A stretch of 26,889 nt of DNA from RGZA01 sp041917755 (GTDB lineage Bacteria; Pseudomonadota; Alphaproteobacteria; UBA9219; RGZA01). The DNA lies in assembly GCA_041917755.1 (NCBI GenBank), contig JAYRWY010000001.1, positions 1-26,889 on the forward strand. The letters run 5' to 3'. This document shows, piece after piece, positions 6,474 to 13,949 of the stretch. The notes beneath the pieces are model-generated. The model did not search any database and was not told where the DNA came from. It saw nothing but the letters and a program-made list of their open reading frames with translations. The position numbers and the translations under genes are program-made. Within the stretch, counting starts at the first letter, position 1. Every line of letters begins with the position of its first letter.

Positions 6474-9449
6474 ATGACTCTTTCGAAACATTCACAGCGT
6501 CCAGCTGCTAAAACGACTCCGCCGCTATTACTCGGATTAGTTGGTTTGGTCATTGCCGTGACCTTTGCCTGCTTCATGGGGCTGACGGCTATCAAAAATG
6601 AAAAAGGTATCAAGGAAACAGTTGGTTCGTTGCAGCGTATGTGGGATGAGCGCATCGCTTCGCACACTTCCATTGACCAAGATAAAACCGAAATTGAAGT
6701 TCAGCAAGATCGCCTCAAACTCGCGGCGATTACTGACAGTTATCGCCAGCTTCACCAACTGATTTCTGTGGGCTCTGTGGGATTGGTTGTTTTCTCGTTG
6801 TTATGCTTTGCTGCATTTCGTTATGGAATTTTACTTCCCCTGCGCAGGCTTGAACAAAGCAGCCGCGATTTATTGAAGAATGATTTGAATGGCCACATTT
6901 GGGGCCTTGACCGTGATGATGCCTTTGGCAGTCTGGCCAGGAGCATTGCCGATATTCGTAAAGCAACCATCAGTATTTCAGATATGGTGGTGCAAACCGA
7001 ACAAGGCGAACAGCATGTTCGGTTTGAAGGACGCAGCGGCGCTGTATTCACCGCATTAATTGGTGATTTGCAAAAGACTGTAGAGAATTTAACGCAGCAC
7101 AGCGCAACGCTTGAGCATGTAGGCAAGGAAGGCCAGCAAAGCATTCAATCATTAGGTGAAGCAACCACCCAGCAGACACAACAAGTGGAAGAAGCCCTGT
7201 CGTCATTGACCGAAAAGCTGACCCATACCCATCAGGAGTGGAATACCCAGCTATCGTCCACCCATAATGAATGGAGCGAGCGTTTATCCACCCTGTTCCA
7301 TCAGAACAATCAAATTCAAGGCCAGTCAAAACAGATTGTTGACCAGTTTACCCGCGATATGCAGTCACTCAACCAGATTGCCGGTGCCACGGGTGCACGG
7401 GTTGCGCAAACCTTACAAATTCTATCGACCTCTGACCGCGACATTAAAAAAGCCGCTGCACAAAGTCTGGAAGCAAGCACAACATTCAGCAAACAAGCCA
7501 ACGAGCTTATGGAAAAATTGCAAGCCGCGACCAATCTGTTGCGTGCAAGTGGCAAGGTTATGTCGGAAACCACAGAAACAGCGCGCACCCGTCTTAACGA
7601 AGCTATCAACAGCGTATCCAGCCACGATCAGGCCATTCGTGCCTTCCTTGGTGATACGGAAGAAAAAACTGACCGGATTACCAGCCTTCTGGAAGATGTA
7701 TCGCGTAGCGCCGTACAAGCAAGCGAGACCGTCAGCACATTTGATGCTCGCATGGCGCTGTTTGAGGAAAAGAGCAACACCGCCTTCCATCGTATTGATG
7801 AAAGTGGCGATGCCATTAGCACCGCATCTAGCCAATTGAATGAAGCACATAGCATGATGCAGGGCTCGCTTGGCTCCATGAATGATCACACTGAAATGCT
7901 GGCGCGTATTCTCACCTCCATTCGTGATGAATATGCAAGCTTTAGCAATGAGTGGAAGAACAACCTTGCGGAAACAGCGCCTGTCTTTGCACAACTCAAA
8001 GATGCAAGTGATGGGTTGCAAACCCAAATTCGTGATGAATGGTCAGTCTATGCACAACAATCACGTCAATTGCTGACGGCGTTGGAGCAAGATGTACGGG
8101 CGATGAATACCCGCACCGAACAAGTGACGATGGATACCGAAAAGCTGATTACCCATTTGACTGCGCAAACCCAACGCGTATCAGACAATGCCAACCATTT
8201 TGATTTGCATATCGCCAATATTTCAATGCGACTGGATGAGGCTACCTCTAGCGTTATTCACAGCAATAAAGGTGTGGTTGAGAACACCGCCGCACAAATC
8301 AGCACAATCCATTCCTCTGTTCAGGATATGGCTCAGCGTCTCAGCATCCTGAGCCAGCTGACAGGAACATTGGGCGCCGTGGCGGGACAACTTGGTCAAA
8401 TTGTTCCTACCCTTAGTGATGCACAACATCTGCAGCGCGGCACAACGCCGCCTGCTGCCGCATCCCATGACCCAGAACTATTGGCGCGATTTGAAGAAAT
8501 TAGCGCCGGATTTAATACGACCGTCAGCAACATCAAAGGCGAGTTTGACGGTGTGCGCGAACAAATTGCGCGCTGGGTTGAAATGCTTACTGGTGGATAC
8601 AAAAATTTGGCCGAGCAGATCAATTCCGTTGATGGCAGCATTGACGAAAAGATCAACTCCCTTAAGCAGCAAGTGGAAAGTGCAACTGCGGCGCAGATTA
8701 CTGCAGCTGCCGCTATTGCTTCTACCCCTGCGCCTGTACCGACTATTAATCTTGGCGAAGAATTAGTACCTGCGATGCGCCTTATTCACGAAGGTCTTGA
8801 GAAGAGCTATGCGATTGATGCACAGCTTTCTAATGATTTATTACAACTGAAAGCCGATTTGCAGTCGATGGCTCGTGATGTGAACAACACAACCGGTTCA
8901 CTCAAGAACCTTGGCGCACTCGTTGAAACAGGCTTCCAGCGCATTGATAAAAAAGACAATACGCCGGTAGCGGTTACCGTTGACGCAACCCGCGTTGAAA
9001 CTGCAGCACAGGCACTTGAACAATTGCTCAAGAAGCTACAAGGACATTCTGATACTGTGGTCGGCAAGCTTGGCGATATCACCAAGCGTCTTGAAGGCAC
9101 TTCAAGCATATTGCAGCAGACCCGCAGCGAAGCACCCGTTGCAACTTATACAGCCGAAGCTGCACCTGCTATTGCCGCACCGCTGATTGAGTTTTCTGAA
9201 AAAGCCAACCTTGATCAATTGCAACAGCAGATTGAACATATCTCGGCGATGCTCGACCAATTCTCTGCCGATGGCACTGGGTTTATTAACCCCATGGGCG
9301 AACAGGAAACTCTGACGCCAGATAAATCGAAAGCGTTTATCGATACCGTGATGGCAACCATTATTCGTTTGCATCATATCGCCGAGAGTATCGAGAAAAT
9401 TGGTGGCACAACCCCACCAACCGGCGGTCAGGATAGTAAGACTGGTTAA
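6474..9449 (+). CDS. Large membrane-anchored HAMP-domain coiled-coil protein
   Basis: From the ATG at 6474 the protein has 991 residues (a TTG at 6459 would add five). TM1 is at about 17-38. A short extracytoplasmic part of about 55 residues follows, then TM2 at about 97-120. A HAMP-like segment covers about 118-170 (P in LLPLRRLEQSSRDLL and a late DDAFGSLARSI). The rest, about 800 residues, is nearly all heptad-type helix rich in Gln, Ser, Thr, Asn and Glu, broken by an Ala/Pro linker near residues 740-755 and an acidic, proline-containing end. The conserved hairpin tip of chemotaxis receptors is absent, as are kinase and GGDEF/EAL motifs, so it is not a standard receptor. Two N-terminal membrane helices followed by a long coiled coil recall polarity scaffolds such as Caulobacter TipN, but only in layout. 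Function unknown. Confidence 0.85.
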   Translation: MTLSKHSQRPAAKTTPPLLLGLVGLVIAVTFACFMGLTAIKNEKGIKETVGSLQRMWDERIASHTSIDQDKTEIEVQQDRLKLAAITDSYRQLHQLISVGSVGLVVFSLLCFAAFRYGILLPLRRLEQSSRDLLKNDLNGHIWGLDRDDAFGSLARSIADIRKATISISDMVVQTEQGEQHVRFEGRSGAVFTALIGDLQKTVENLTQHSATLEHVGKEGQQSIQSLGEATTQQTQQVEEALSSLTEKLTHTHQEWNTQLSSTHNEWSERLSTLFHQNNQIQGQSKQIVDQFTRDMQSLNQIAGATGARVAQTLQILSTSDRDIKKAAAQSLEASTTFSKQANELMEKLQAATNLLRASGKVMSETTETARTRLNEAINSVSSHDQAIRAFLGDTEEKTDRITSLLEDVSRSAVQASETVSTFDARMALFEEKSNTAFHRIDESGDAISTASSQLNEAHSMMQGSLGSMNDHTEMLARILTSIRDEYASFSNEWKNNLAETAPVFAQLKDASDGLQTQIRDEWSVYAQQSRQLLTALEQDVRAMNTRTEQVTMDTEKLITHLTAQTQRVSDNANHFDLHIANISMRLDEATSSVIHSNKGVVENTAAQISTIHSSVQDMAQRLSILSQLTGTLGAVAGQLGQIVPTLSDAQHLQRGTTPPAAASHDPELLARFEEISAGFNTTVSNIKGEFDGVREQIARWVEMLTGGYKNLAEQINSVDGSIDEKINSLKQQVESATAAQITAAAAIASTPAPVPTINLGEELVPAMRLIHEGLEKSYAIDAQLSNDLLQLKADLQSMARDVNNTTGSLKNLGALVETGFQRIDKKDNTPVAVTVDATRVETAAQALEQLLKKLQGHSDTVVGKLGDITKRLEGTSSILQQTRSEAPVATYTAEAAPAIAAPLIEFSEKANLDQLQQQIEHISAMLDQFSADGTGFINPMGEQETLTPDKSKAFIDTVMATIIRLHHIAESIEKIGGTTPPTGGQDSKTG

Positions 9450-9501
9450 GGTCTATAGATCGCCTTTGGGCTACCGGATTTGGCTGTGATTTAAAGGTTA
9501 C

Positions 9502-9530
9502 TTGACCCCCGCCACCAAAAGCATTAAACA
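9502..9530 (+). promoter_or_regulatory. Possible promoter of tRNA-Val
   Basis: TTGACC at 9502-9507 (five of six) and TAAACA at 9525-9530 (three of six) have a 17-base spacer and would start transcription just before the tRNA at 9550. The -10 box is poor, so this is a candidate only. The remainder of the 100-base gap after the coiled-coil gene shows no terminator I trust. Confidence 0.3.
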
Positions 9531-9549
9531 GCTTTTTCCTTATGACTAA

Positions 9550-9624
9550 GGGCACATAGCTCAGCGGTAGAGCACTACCTTGACATGGTAGGGGTCACAG
9601 GTTCAATCCCTGTTGTGCCCACCA
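9550..9624 (+). tRNA. tRNA-Val (anticodon GAC)
   Basis: A 75-base cloverleaf folds cleanly: acceptor GGGCACA with TGTGCCC, D stem GCTC/GAGC, anticodon stem CTACC/GGTAG around loop TTGACAT, a five-base variable loop, and T stem ACAGG/CCTGT around TTCAATC. The anticodon GAC is at 9582-9584 and reads GUC and GUU valine codons. The discriminator is A at 9621 and CCA is encoded at 9622-9624. Confidence 0.97.
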
Positions 9625-9651
9625 TGCTTCGCCCGAAGGGGCAACGCATGG
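9622..9651 (+). other. Imperfect hairpin overlapping the tRNA 3' CCA
   Basis: CCATGC at 9622-9627 pairs with GCATGG at 9646-9651. Inside, after a TTC/AAC internal loop, GCCC at 9631-9634 pairs with GGGC at 9639-9642 around GAAG. The outer arm uses the encoded CCA, so folding would compete with the mature tRNA end or mark a 3' processing site. No T-run follows, so it is not a classical terminator. It could also be chance. Confidence 0.3.
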
Positions 9652-9675
9652 CGGCCTCTTGTAACACAGAAGTAA

Positions 9676-10968
9676 ATGTCTGAAAAAATTGCCATCATCG
9701 GATTAGGGTATGTGGGTTTACCGCTAGCGTTGTCGCTTGCAAAAAAATTCCCCTCCACCATTGGATTTGATATTTCGCAATCACGCGTTGAAGCGTTACA
9801 AAAAGGTCATGACTGGACCGGCGAACATAGTGCGGAAACCATAAATGCCGCAAAACTGAATGTCACCGCGGATGTTACAAAACTTCATGATGCCAGTTTT
9901 TTTATTGTGACCGTTCCAACACCAATTACCGAAAACAAGCAGCCGGATTTAAAACCATTATTATCTGCCTGTGAAATTCTTGGCCGCGCATTGGCCGCAA
10001 GCAAACGTACGCAACCCCCCGTCATTGTTTTTGAATCAACCGTCTATCCGGGCTTGACCGAAGAAATTTGCGGCCCAGAAATTGCGCGCATTAGTGGATT
10101 GCGCCAAGGAATTGATTTTAAATTGGGTTATTCACCCGAGCGTATCAATCCGGGCGACCCTGTCCATACCCTAGAAAACATTACTAAAGTAGTGGCTGGC
10201 GAAGATGCGCCCACGCTTGCGCGCCTTGAAGCCGTGTATGGCGCGGTTATTACAGCTGGTTTGCATAAAGCACCCTCAATTGCCGTTGCAGAAGCGGCCA
10301 AAGTATTGGAAAACACCCAGCGTGATTTGAACGTGGCTTTGATGAACGAGCTCGCGCTCATTTGCGATCGAATGAATATCCGCACCAAAGACGTATTGGA
10401 TGCGGCGGGAACAAAATGGAACTTCCTGCGTTTTACGCCAGGATTGGTTGGTGGGCATTGTATTGGTGTGGACCCCTATTATCTGACCACGCGTGCAGAA
10501 AAACTGGGGTATCATCCTGAAGTGATTTTGGCAGGCCGCAGGATTAACGACAGTATGGGTGCATTCATTGCCCGCAAACTTAGCGAATGGCTAAGAACCA
10601 AAAAGCCTGATGTAAAAGTTCCGCGAATTGCAATCCTTGGCCTGACGTTTAAAGAAAACGTACGTGATTTGCGCAATAGCCGCGTGCCGGATATTATTGA
10701 AGAGCTGCGCCTTTTAGGCCTGCATCCTATGATTTATGACCCCATGGTTGACCCCACCATGGCACATGAAGAATATGGCGTAACACTTTGCAACAAAAAG
10801 GATTTAAACAATCTGGATGCTTTGGTGTTGGCCGTACCGCACACCGAATTCATGCAAAGCAAGCAAGAATTCCTGAGTGCTGTGACCAAGGGCGGTCTTG
10901 TGATGGATATCAAATCCGCCTATCAACCAGCCGAAATTCCGTCATCACTTACTTATTGGAGCTTGTGA
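9676..10968 (+). CDS. tviB: TviB/WbpA-type nucleotide-sugar 6-dehydrogenase (probably UDP-HexNAc)
   Basis: A 430-residue NAD-dependent dehydrogenase that oxidises C6 of a UDP-sugar to a uronic acid for surface polysaccharide. The N-terminal Rossmann motif is IAIIGLGYVGLPLA. VTVPTPI, YSPERINPGD and NTQRDLNVALMNELA follow. The catalytic cysteine is Cys262 in GGHCIGVDPYYL. A second Rossmann domain starts with IAILGLTFKENVRDLRNS. These motifs resemble the Vi-antigen enzyme TviB (UDP-GlcNAc dehydrogenase) much more than UDP-glucose dehydrogenase, so a UDP-N-acetylhexosamine substrate is likely but not proven. Its TGA overlaps the ATG of the next gene by one base, so the two are translationally coupled. 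The ATG at 9676 has a weak AGAAG upstream. Confidence 0.92.
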   Translation: MSEKIAIIGLGYVGLPLALSLAKKFPSTIGFDISQSRVEALQKGHDWTGEHSAETINAAKLNVTADVTKLHDASFFIVTVPTPITENKQPDLKPLLSACEILGRALAASKRTQPPVIVFESTVYPGLTEEICGPEIARISGLRQGIDFKLGYSPERINPGDPVHTLENITKVVAGEDAPTLARLEAVYGAVITAGLHKAPSIAVAEAAKVLENTQRDLNVALMNELALICDRMNIRTKDVLDAAGTKWNFLRFTPGLVGGHCIGVDPYYLTTRAEKLGYHPEVILAGRRINDSMGAFIARKLSEWLRTKKPDVKVPRIAILGLTFKENVRDLRNSRVPDIIEELRLLGLHPMIYDPMVDPTMAHEEYGVTLCNKKDLNNLDALVLAVPHTEFMQSKQEFLSAVTKGGLVMDIKSAYQPAEIPSSLTYWSL

Positions 10969-11939
10969 TGGCTATCCTTGTCACGGGCTGCGCTGGGTTT
11001 ATTGGCTTTCATACCGTGCAGGCATTATTGAAGCGCGGCGAAAATGTTATCGGCATAGATAACATGAATAATTATTATGATGTCAGCTTAAAAGAAGCGC
11101 GTCTGGAACAATTGCTTCCCCAAAAAAACTTCCAGTTTTTTAAAATGGATGTGTCGGATGCGAAAGCCATTGCAACTCTGCCAAAAGCATTTGACCGCAT
11201 TATTCATTTAGCGGCGCAGGCAGGCGTGCGATATTCGCTTAAAAATCCGCAGGCTTATATTGATAGCAATATTACCGGTCATCTGACCATGTTGGAATTG
11301 GCGCGCAACACAAGCGGGCTGAAGCATTTTGTATATGCCAGTTCATCATCGGTATATGGCGGCAACACCAAAACACCGTTTTCCATTAAGGATGCCGTTG
11401 AAAAACCCGTATCACTATATGCTGCGACAAAACGCGCAGGCGAATTGATGGCGTATAACTACTCTCACCTATTCCGTTTTCCTTCGACGGGTCTGCGATT
11501 TTTTACAGTATACGGACCATGGGGACGCCCCGATATGGCCGCATTCATTTTCACAAAGAATATTCTAGCCGGGGAGCCTATTGCTGTATTCAACCATGGC
11601 AAGATGGAGCGTGATTTTACCTATGTTGACGACATTGTTGATGGTATCTTGGCCACGCTGGATGCGCCGTTGCCAGTTGCGCCGAATGATGTGCCACACC
11701 GTGTCTTTAATTTAGGCAATTCACATCCTGAGAAACTTACTGATTTCATCAGCGTTTTAGAAAATACATTGGGCAAAAAGGCCATTTATGACTTTCAGCC
11801 TATCCAGCCGGGCGATGTACCATCAACCAGTGCAGATATCACGGAAAGCACACAAATCCTTGGATTTGTTCCAAAGACCGCCATTGATGAAGGAATCCCG
11901 CGCTTTGTAGCATGGTATAAAAATTATTATAAGTTATAA
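10968..11939 (+). CDS. NAD-dependent epimerase, UDP-glucuronate 4-epimerase-like
   Basis: A 323-residue extended short-chain dehydrogenase. The start is the ATG at 10968, overlapping the previous stop, since TGCAGFIG (Gly7, Gly10, Gly13) then falls at the proper N-terminal distance. A longer upstream frame would only repeat the end of the dehydrogenase gene. Other marks are IDNMNNYYDVSLKEARL, HLAAQAGVRYSLKNP, FVYASSSSVYGG, the catalytic pair Tyr151/Lys155 (YAATK), and RFFTVYGPWGRPDMA. These are typical of bacterial UDP-glucuronate 4-epimerases (Cap1J/LpsL type), which make UDP-galacturonate. Next to a TviB-like dehydrogenase the true substrate may instead be the N-acetylated uronic acid. Cytoplasmic. 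Family sure, substrate uncertain. Confidence 0.9.
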   Translation: MAILVTGCAGFIGFHTVQALLKRGENVIGIDNMNNYYDVSLKEARLEQLLPQKNFQFFKMDVSDAKAIATLPKAFDRIIHLAAQAGVRYSLKNPQAYIDSNITGHLTMLELARNTSGLKHFVYASSSSVYGGNTKTPFSIKDAVEKPVSLYAATKRAGELMAYNYSHLFRFPSTGLRFFTVYGPWGRPDMAAFIFTKNILAGEPIAVFNHGKMERDFTYVDDIVDGILATLDAPLPVAPNDVPHRVFNLGNSHPEKLTDFISVLENTLGKKAIYDFQPIQPGDVPSTSADITESTQILGFVPKTAIDEGIPRFVAWYKNYYKL

Positions 11940-11948
11940 TTTTTCCCC

Positions 11949-12917
11949 ATGAGATTCCTTTATGGCTGCTTAGTTATCATTTTTACACTGGTCATCACCA
12001 TTGGTGGTGGCGTCGCTTACATTTTTTTTCAGCTGGAATCCAAAGGCCCTCTGGAAGACACCAAGGACATTGTGATTAACAAAGGGGCAAATGCAAACAG
12101 CATTGCCGTAAAACTGGAGCGCGAGGGTGTTATCGCGTCAACCTTTTATTTCCGCTTACAATATTTTCTGCAACAGCAGCCCGAATTGAAAGCTGGCGAA
12201 TATTTATTCACCCCGTACATGACGCTGGCTGAAGTTATCAGCAAGATGGCTCATGGTGATACTGTTAAGCGTAAAATTACCGTAGCTGAAGGAAAGACCA
12301 GCGGGGATGTTGTGATTGCACTTAACGCTGAGCCAACCTTGGCAGGTAACATCACTGCATGGCCCGAAGAAGGGTCTCTTATGCCAGATACCTATCAGTT
12401 CGTGCTAGGGGAAGATCGCAACGAAAAGATCAAGGAAATGCAACGCGCTATGCAGGAAACTGTTATGCAAATATGGGGAATGCGTGATGCGGATAATCCG
12501 CTGCGATCACCGCAGCAATTAGTTATTATGGCATCGATCATTGAAAAAGAAACCGGTATGGCAGTAGAACGCCCCCGCATTGCTGGTGTATTTTTTAACC
12601 GCTTGAAGAAGAATATGATGCTGCAATCTGATCCAACCGTGACTTATGGTATTACACTGGGGCGTAAGCCACTTGGCAGGGCATTAACGACCGAGGATTT
12701 GCGCACCCCCACCCCCTATAATACCTACACGATTGTTGGATTGCCCCCTGGGCCAATAGCCAATCCTGGCAAAGCCGCCTTGATGGCGGCGGCGAAACCA
12801 GAAAAAAATGAGTTCTTATATTTTGTTGCGAACGGAACAGGCGGCCACACCTTTGCAACCAATTTGGCTGATCATGAAAAAAATGTCGCTGTTTGGCGCA
12901 AACTCAATAAACAATAA
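11949..12917 (+). CDS. mltG: Endolytic murein transglycosylase MltG
   Basis: A 322-residue YceG/MltG protein that cuts nascent glycan strands at the inner membrane and sets their length. One N-terminal membrane anchor lies at about residues 5-27. A LysM-like segment follows (IVINKGANANSIAVKLEREGVI), then the catalytic domain, with Glu199 in MASIIEKETG matching the catalytic glutamate of E. coli MltG. QSDPTVTYGI, TPYNTYTIVGLPPGPIANPG and YFVANGTGGHTFA complete the signature. Length is normal for the family. It begins nine bases after the epimerase stop and its own stop touches the ATG of the next gene, so all four genes from 9676 probably share a transcript. In many alphaproteobacteria mltG instead follows fabF, so the neighbourhood is somewhat unusual. 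Confidence 0.96.
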   Translation: MRFLYGCLVIIFTLVITIGGGVAYIFFQLESKGPLEDTKDIVINKGANANSIAVKLEREGVIASTFYFRLQYFLQQQPELKAGEYLFTPYMTLAEVISKMAHGDTVKRKITVAEGKTSGDVVIALNAEPTLAGNITAWPEEGSLMPDTYQFVLGEDRNEKIKEMQRAMQETVMQIWGMRDADNPLRSPQQLVIMASIIEKETGMAVERPRIAGVFFNRLKKNMMLQSDPTVTYGITLGRKPLGRALTTEDLRTPTPYNTYTIVGLPPGPIANPGKAALMAAAKPEKNEFLYFVANGTGGHTFATNLADHEKNVAVWRKLNKQ

Positions 12918-13499
12918 ATGACCAAAGAATTATTCGGCGTCCTCAGCCTTTTTTTAGTAATTGCATCAGCTGCACCATATATTCTGGCCATCTATCGCGG
13001 CCAGACAAAGCCGCATCTATTCTCATGGATTATCTGGACCATACCAACGGCAATAGTATTTGCTGGACAGGCAGTAAGTGATGCGGGGCCAGGCGGATGG
13101 GCCACAGGCTTTACCTTGCTATGTAATATATTCATCGCGGTACAATCCATAAAATATATGGATAAAAGCATCACCAGAAGTGATTGGTTTTTCCTGATTG
13201 CTGGATTGGCAGCCATACCACTATGGATACTGACCAAGGATCCGCTTTACTCGGTTATTCTAGTTACTGTGACCGATATATGCGGATATGGCCCTACGGT
13301 ACGAAAATCATGGAATGCGCCGCATGAGGAAAATGCATTGGCGTATTTCATGTTATTACCAAAACATGTTGCTTCGTTGCTGGCGATGCAAAGCATGAGC
13401 CTTGTGAATGTGCTGTTTCCCTATGCGATGATTGCTGTCAACGGGGCGTTGGTTATATTCCTGTTATATCGGCGCGCACAATTAGCCAAAAAAGATTAA
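12918..13499 (+). CDS. Small polytopic membrane protein, PQ-loop/SWEET-like
   Basis: A 193-residue, very hydrophobic protein with about six or seven predicted membrane helices and no signal peptide. Two similar stretches are visible. One is residues 17-40, with AAPYILAIYRGQTKPHLFSW; the other is near 118-145, with GYGPTVRKSWNAPHEENALA. Both have a helix with Pro, then basic residues, then Pro or Asn and an aromatic helix, as in the duplicated three-helix bundles of PQ-loop/SWEET transporters. This resemblance is by eye and no substrate is suggested. The ATG follows the mltG stop with no gap, so expression is probably coupled. Its stop codon shares TTAA with the holC stop on the other strand. 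Reality of the gene is strongly supported; function is not. Confidence 0.82.
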   Translation: MTKELFGVLSLFLVIASAAPYILAIYRGQTKPHLFSWIIWTIPTAIVFAGQAVSDAGPGGWATGFTLLCNIFIAVQSIKYMDKSITRSDWFFLIAGLAAIPLWILTKDPLYSVILVTVTDICGYGPTVRKSWNAPHEENALAYFMLLPKHVASLLAMQSMSLVNVLFPYAMIAVNGALVIFLLYRRAQLAKKD

Positions 13500-13942
13500 G
13501 CGCGTTTTTCCCAACCGCGTTCGCTTTGCTGCCAATAGGTCAAGGCATGCCCCTGCCCTTTATATTCTTGCCATCGCGCACGCGCGGCATCAACCGCGCC
13601 TTCATCGCTTTCATCAAATAACTGGCACACTAATTCATACGAAGCCAACTGATCAGATGACACATTTTCAGTAAGCATCAGCACATTAGCCTTATTCGGA
13701 TTTTCATCACGGTCGGTAAGCCAGATGGGCTGCATCTCCGCATTGCCATCCTTGGCATTCCCGTGTGGAAGGAAGCTGTTTTCCTTATACGTCCAAAGGG
13801 ATTGCGTCAGCGCCTCCACCCGTTCGGTTGAAGAAGCCATCACCACGGCACGCCATCCGCGTTCCATCACCTTTTCCAATAATTCAGGTAAAGCCTGTGA
13901 CAAGCTCTTCTGACTGAGGTGATAGAAGCGGATTTCGGTCAT
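13496..13942 (-). CDS. holC: DNA polymerase III chi subunit
   Basis: A 148-residue HolC-family protein, the usual length. Chi sits in the clamp-loader complex with psi and contacts single-strand binding protein. Typical features are the start MTEIRFYHL, a helix before RGWRAVVMASSTERVEALTQSLWTY, FLPHG, PIWLTD (family form PI-L), and the late LTYWQQSERGWEKRA end. It lies seven bases after pepA on the same strand. A pepA-holC pair is found in many proteobacteria, which supports the call for this poorly conserved family. Its stop overlaps the stop of the convergent PQ-loop-like gene. Confidence 0.9.
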   Translation of the reverse strand: MTEIRFYHLSQKSLSQALPELLEKVMERGWRAVVMASSTERVEALTQSLWTYKENSFLPHGNAKDGNAEMQPIWLTDRDENPNKANVLMLTENVSSDQLASYELVCQLFDESDEGAVDAARARWQEYKGQGHALTYWQQSERGWEKRA

Positions 13943-13949
13943 TAAACAA

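Noticed and set aside
7267..8027. Long open frames of 190 residues (plus, 7267-7839) and 201 residues (minus, 7422-8027) inside the coiled-coil gene
   Set aside because: Both lie wholly within the 991-residue gene in other frames, have no plausible domain or ribosome binding site, and their compositions look like out-of-frame translation of a low-complexity helix.
6474..9449. Methyl-accepting chemotaxis protein
   Set aside because: The two membrane helices and HAMP fit, but the highly conserved cytoplasmic hairpin tip of chemoreceptors is absent.
10788..10967. Longer epimerase start at 10788
   Set aside because: The extra 60 residues are the end of the dehydrogenase gene in another frame. 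The ATG at 10968 gives the correct Rossmann N-terminus and a one-base overlap.
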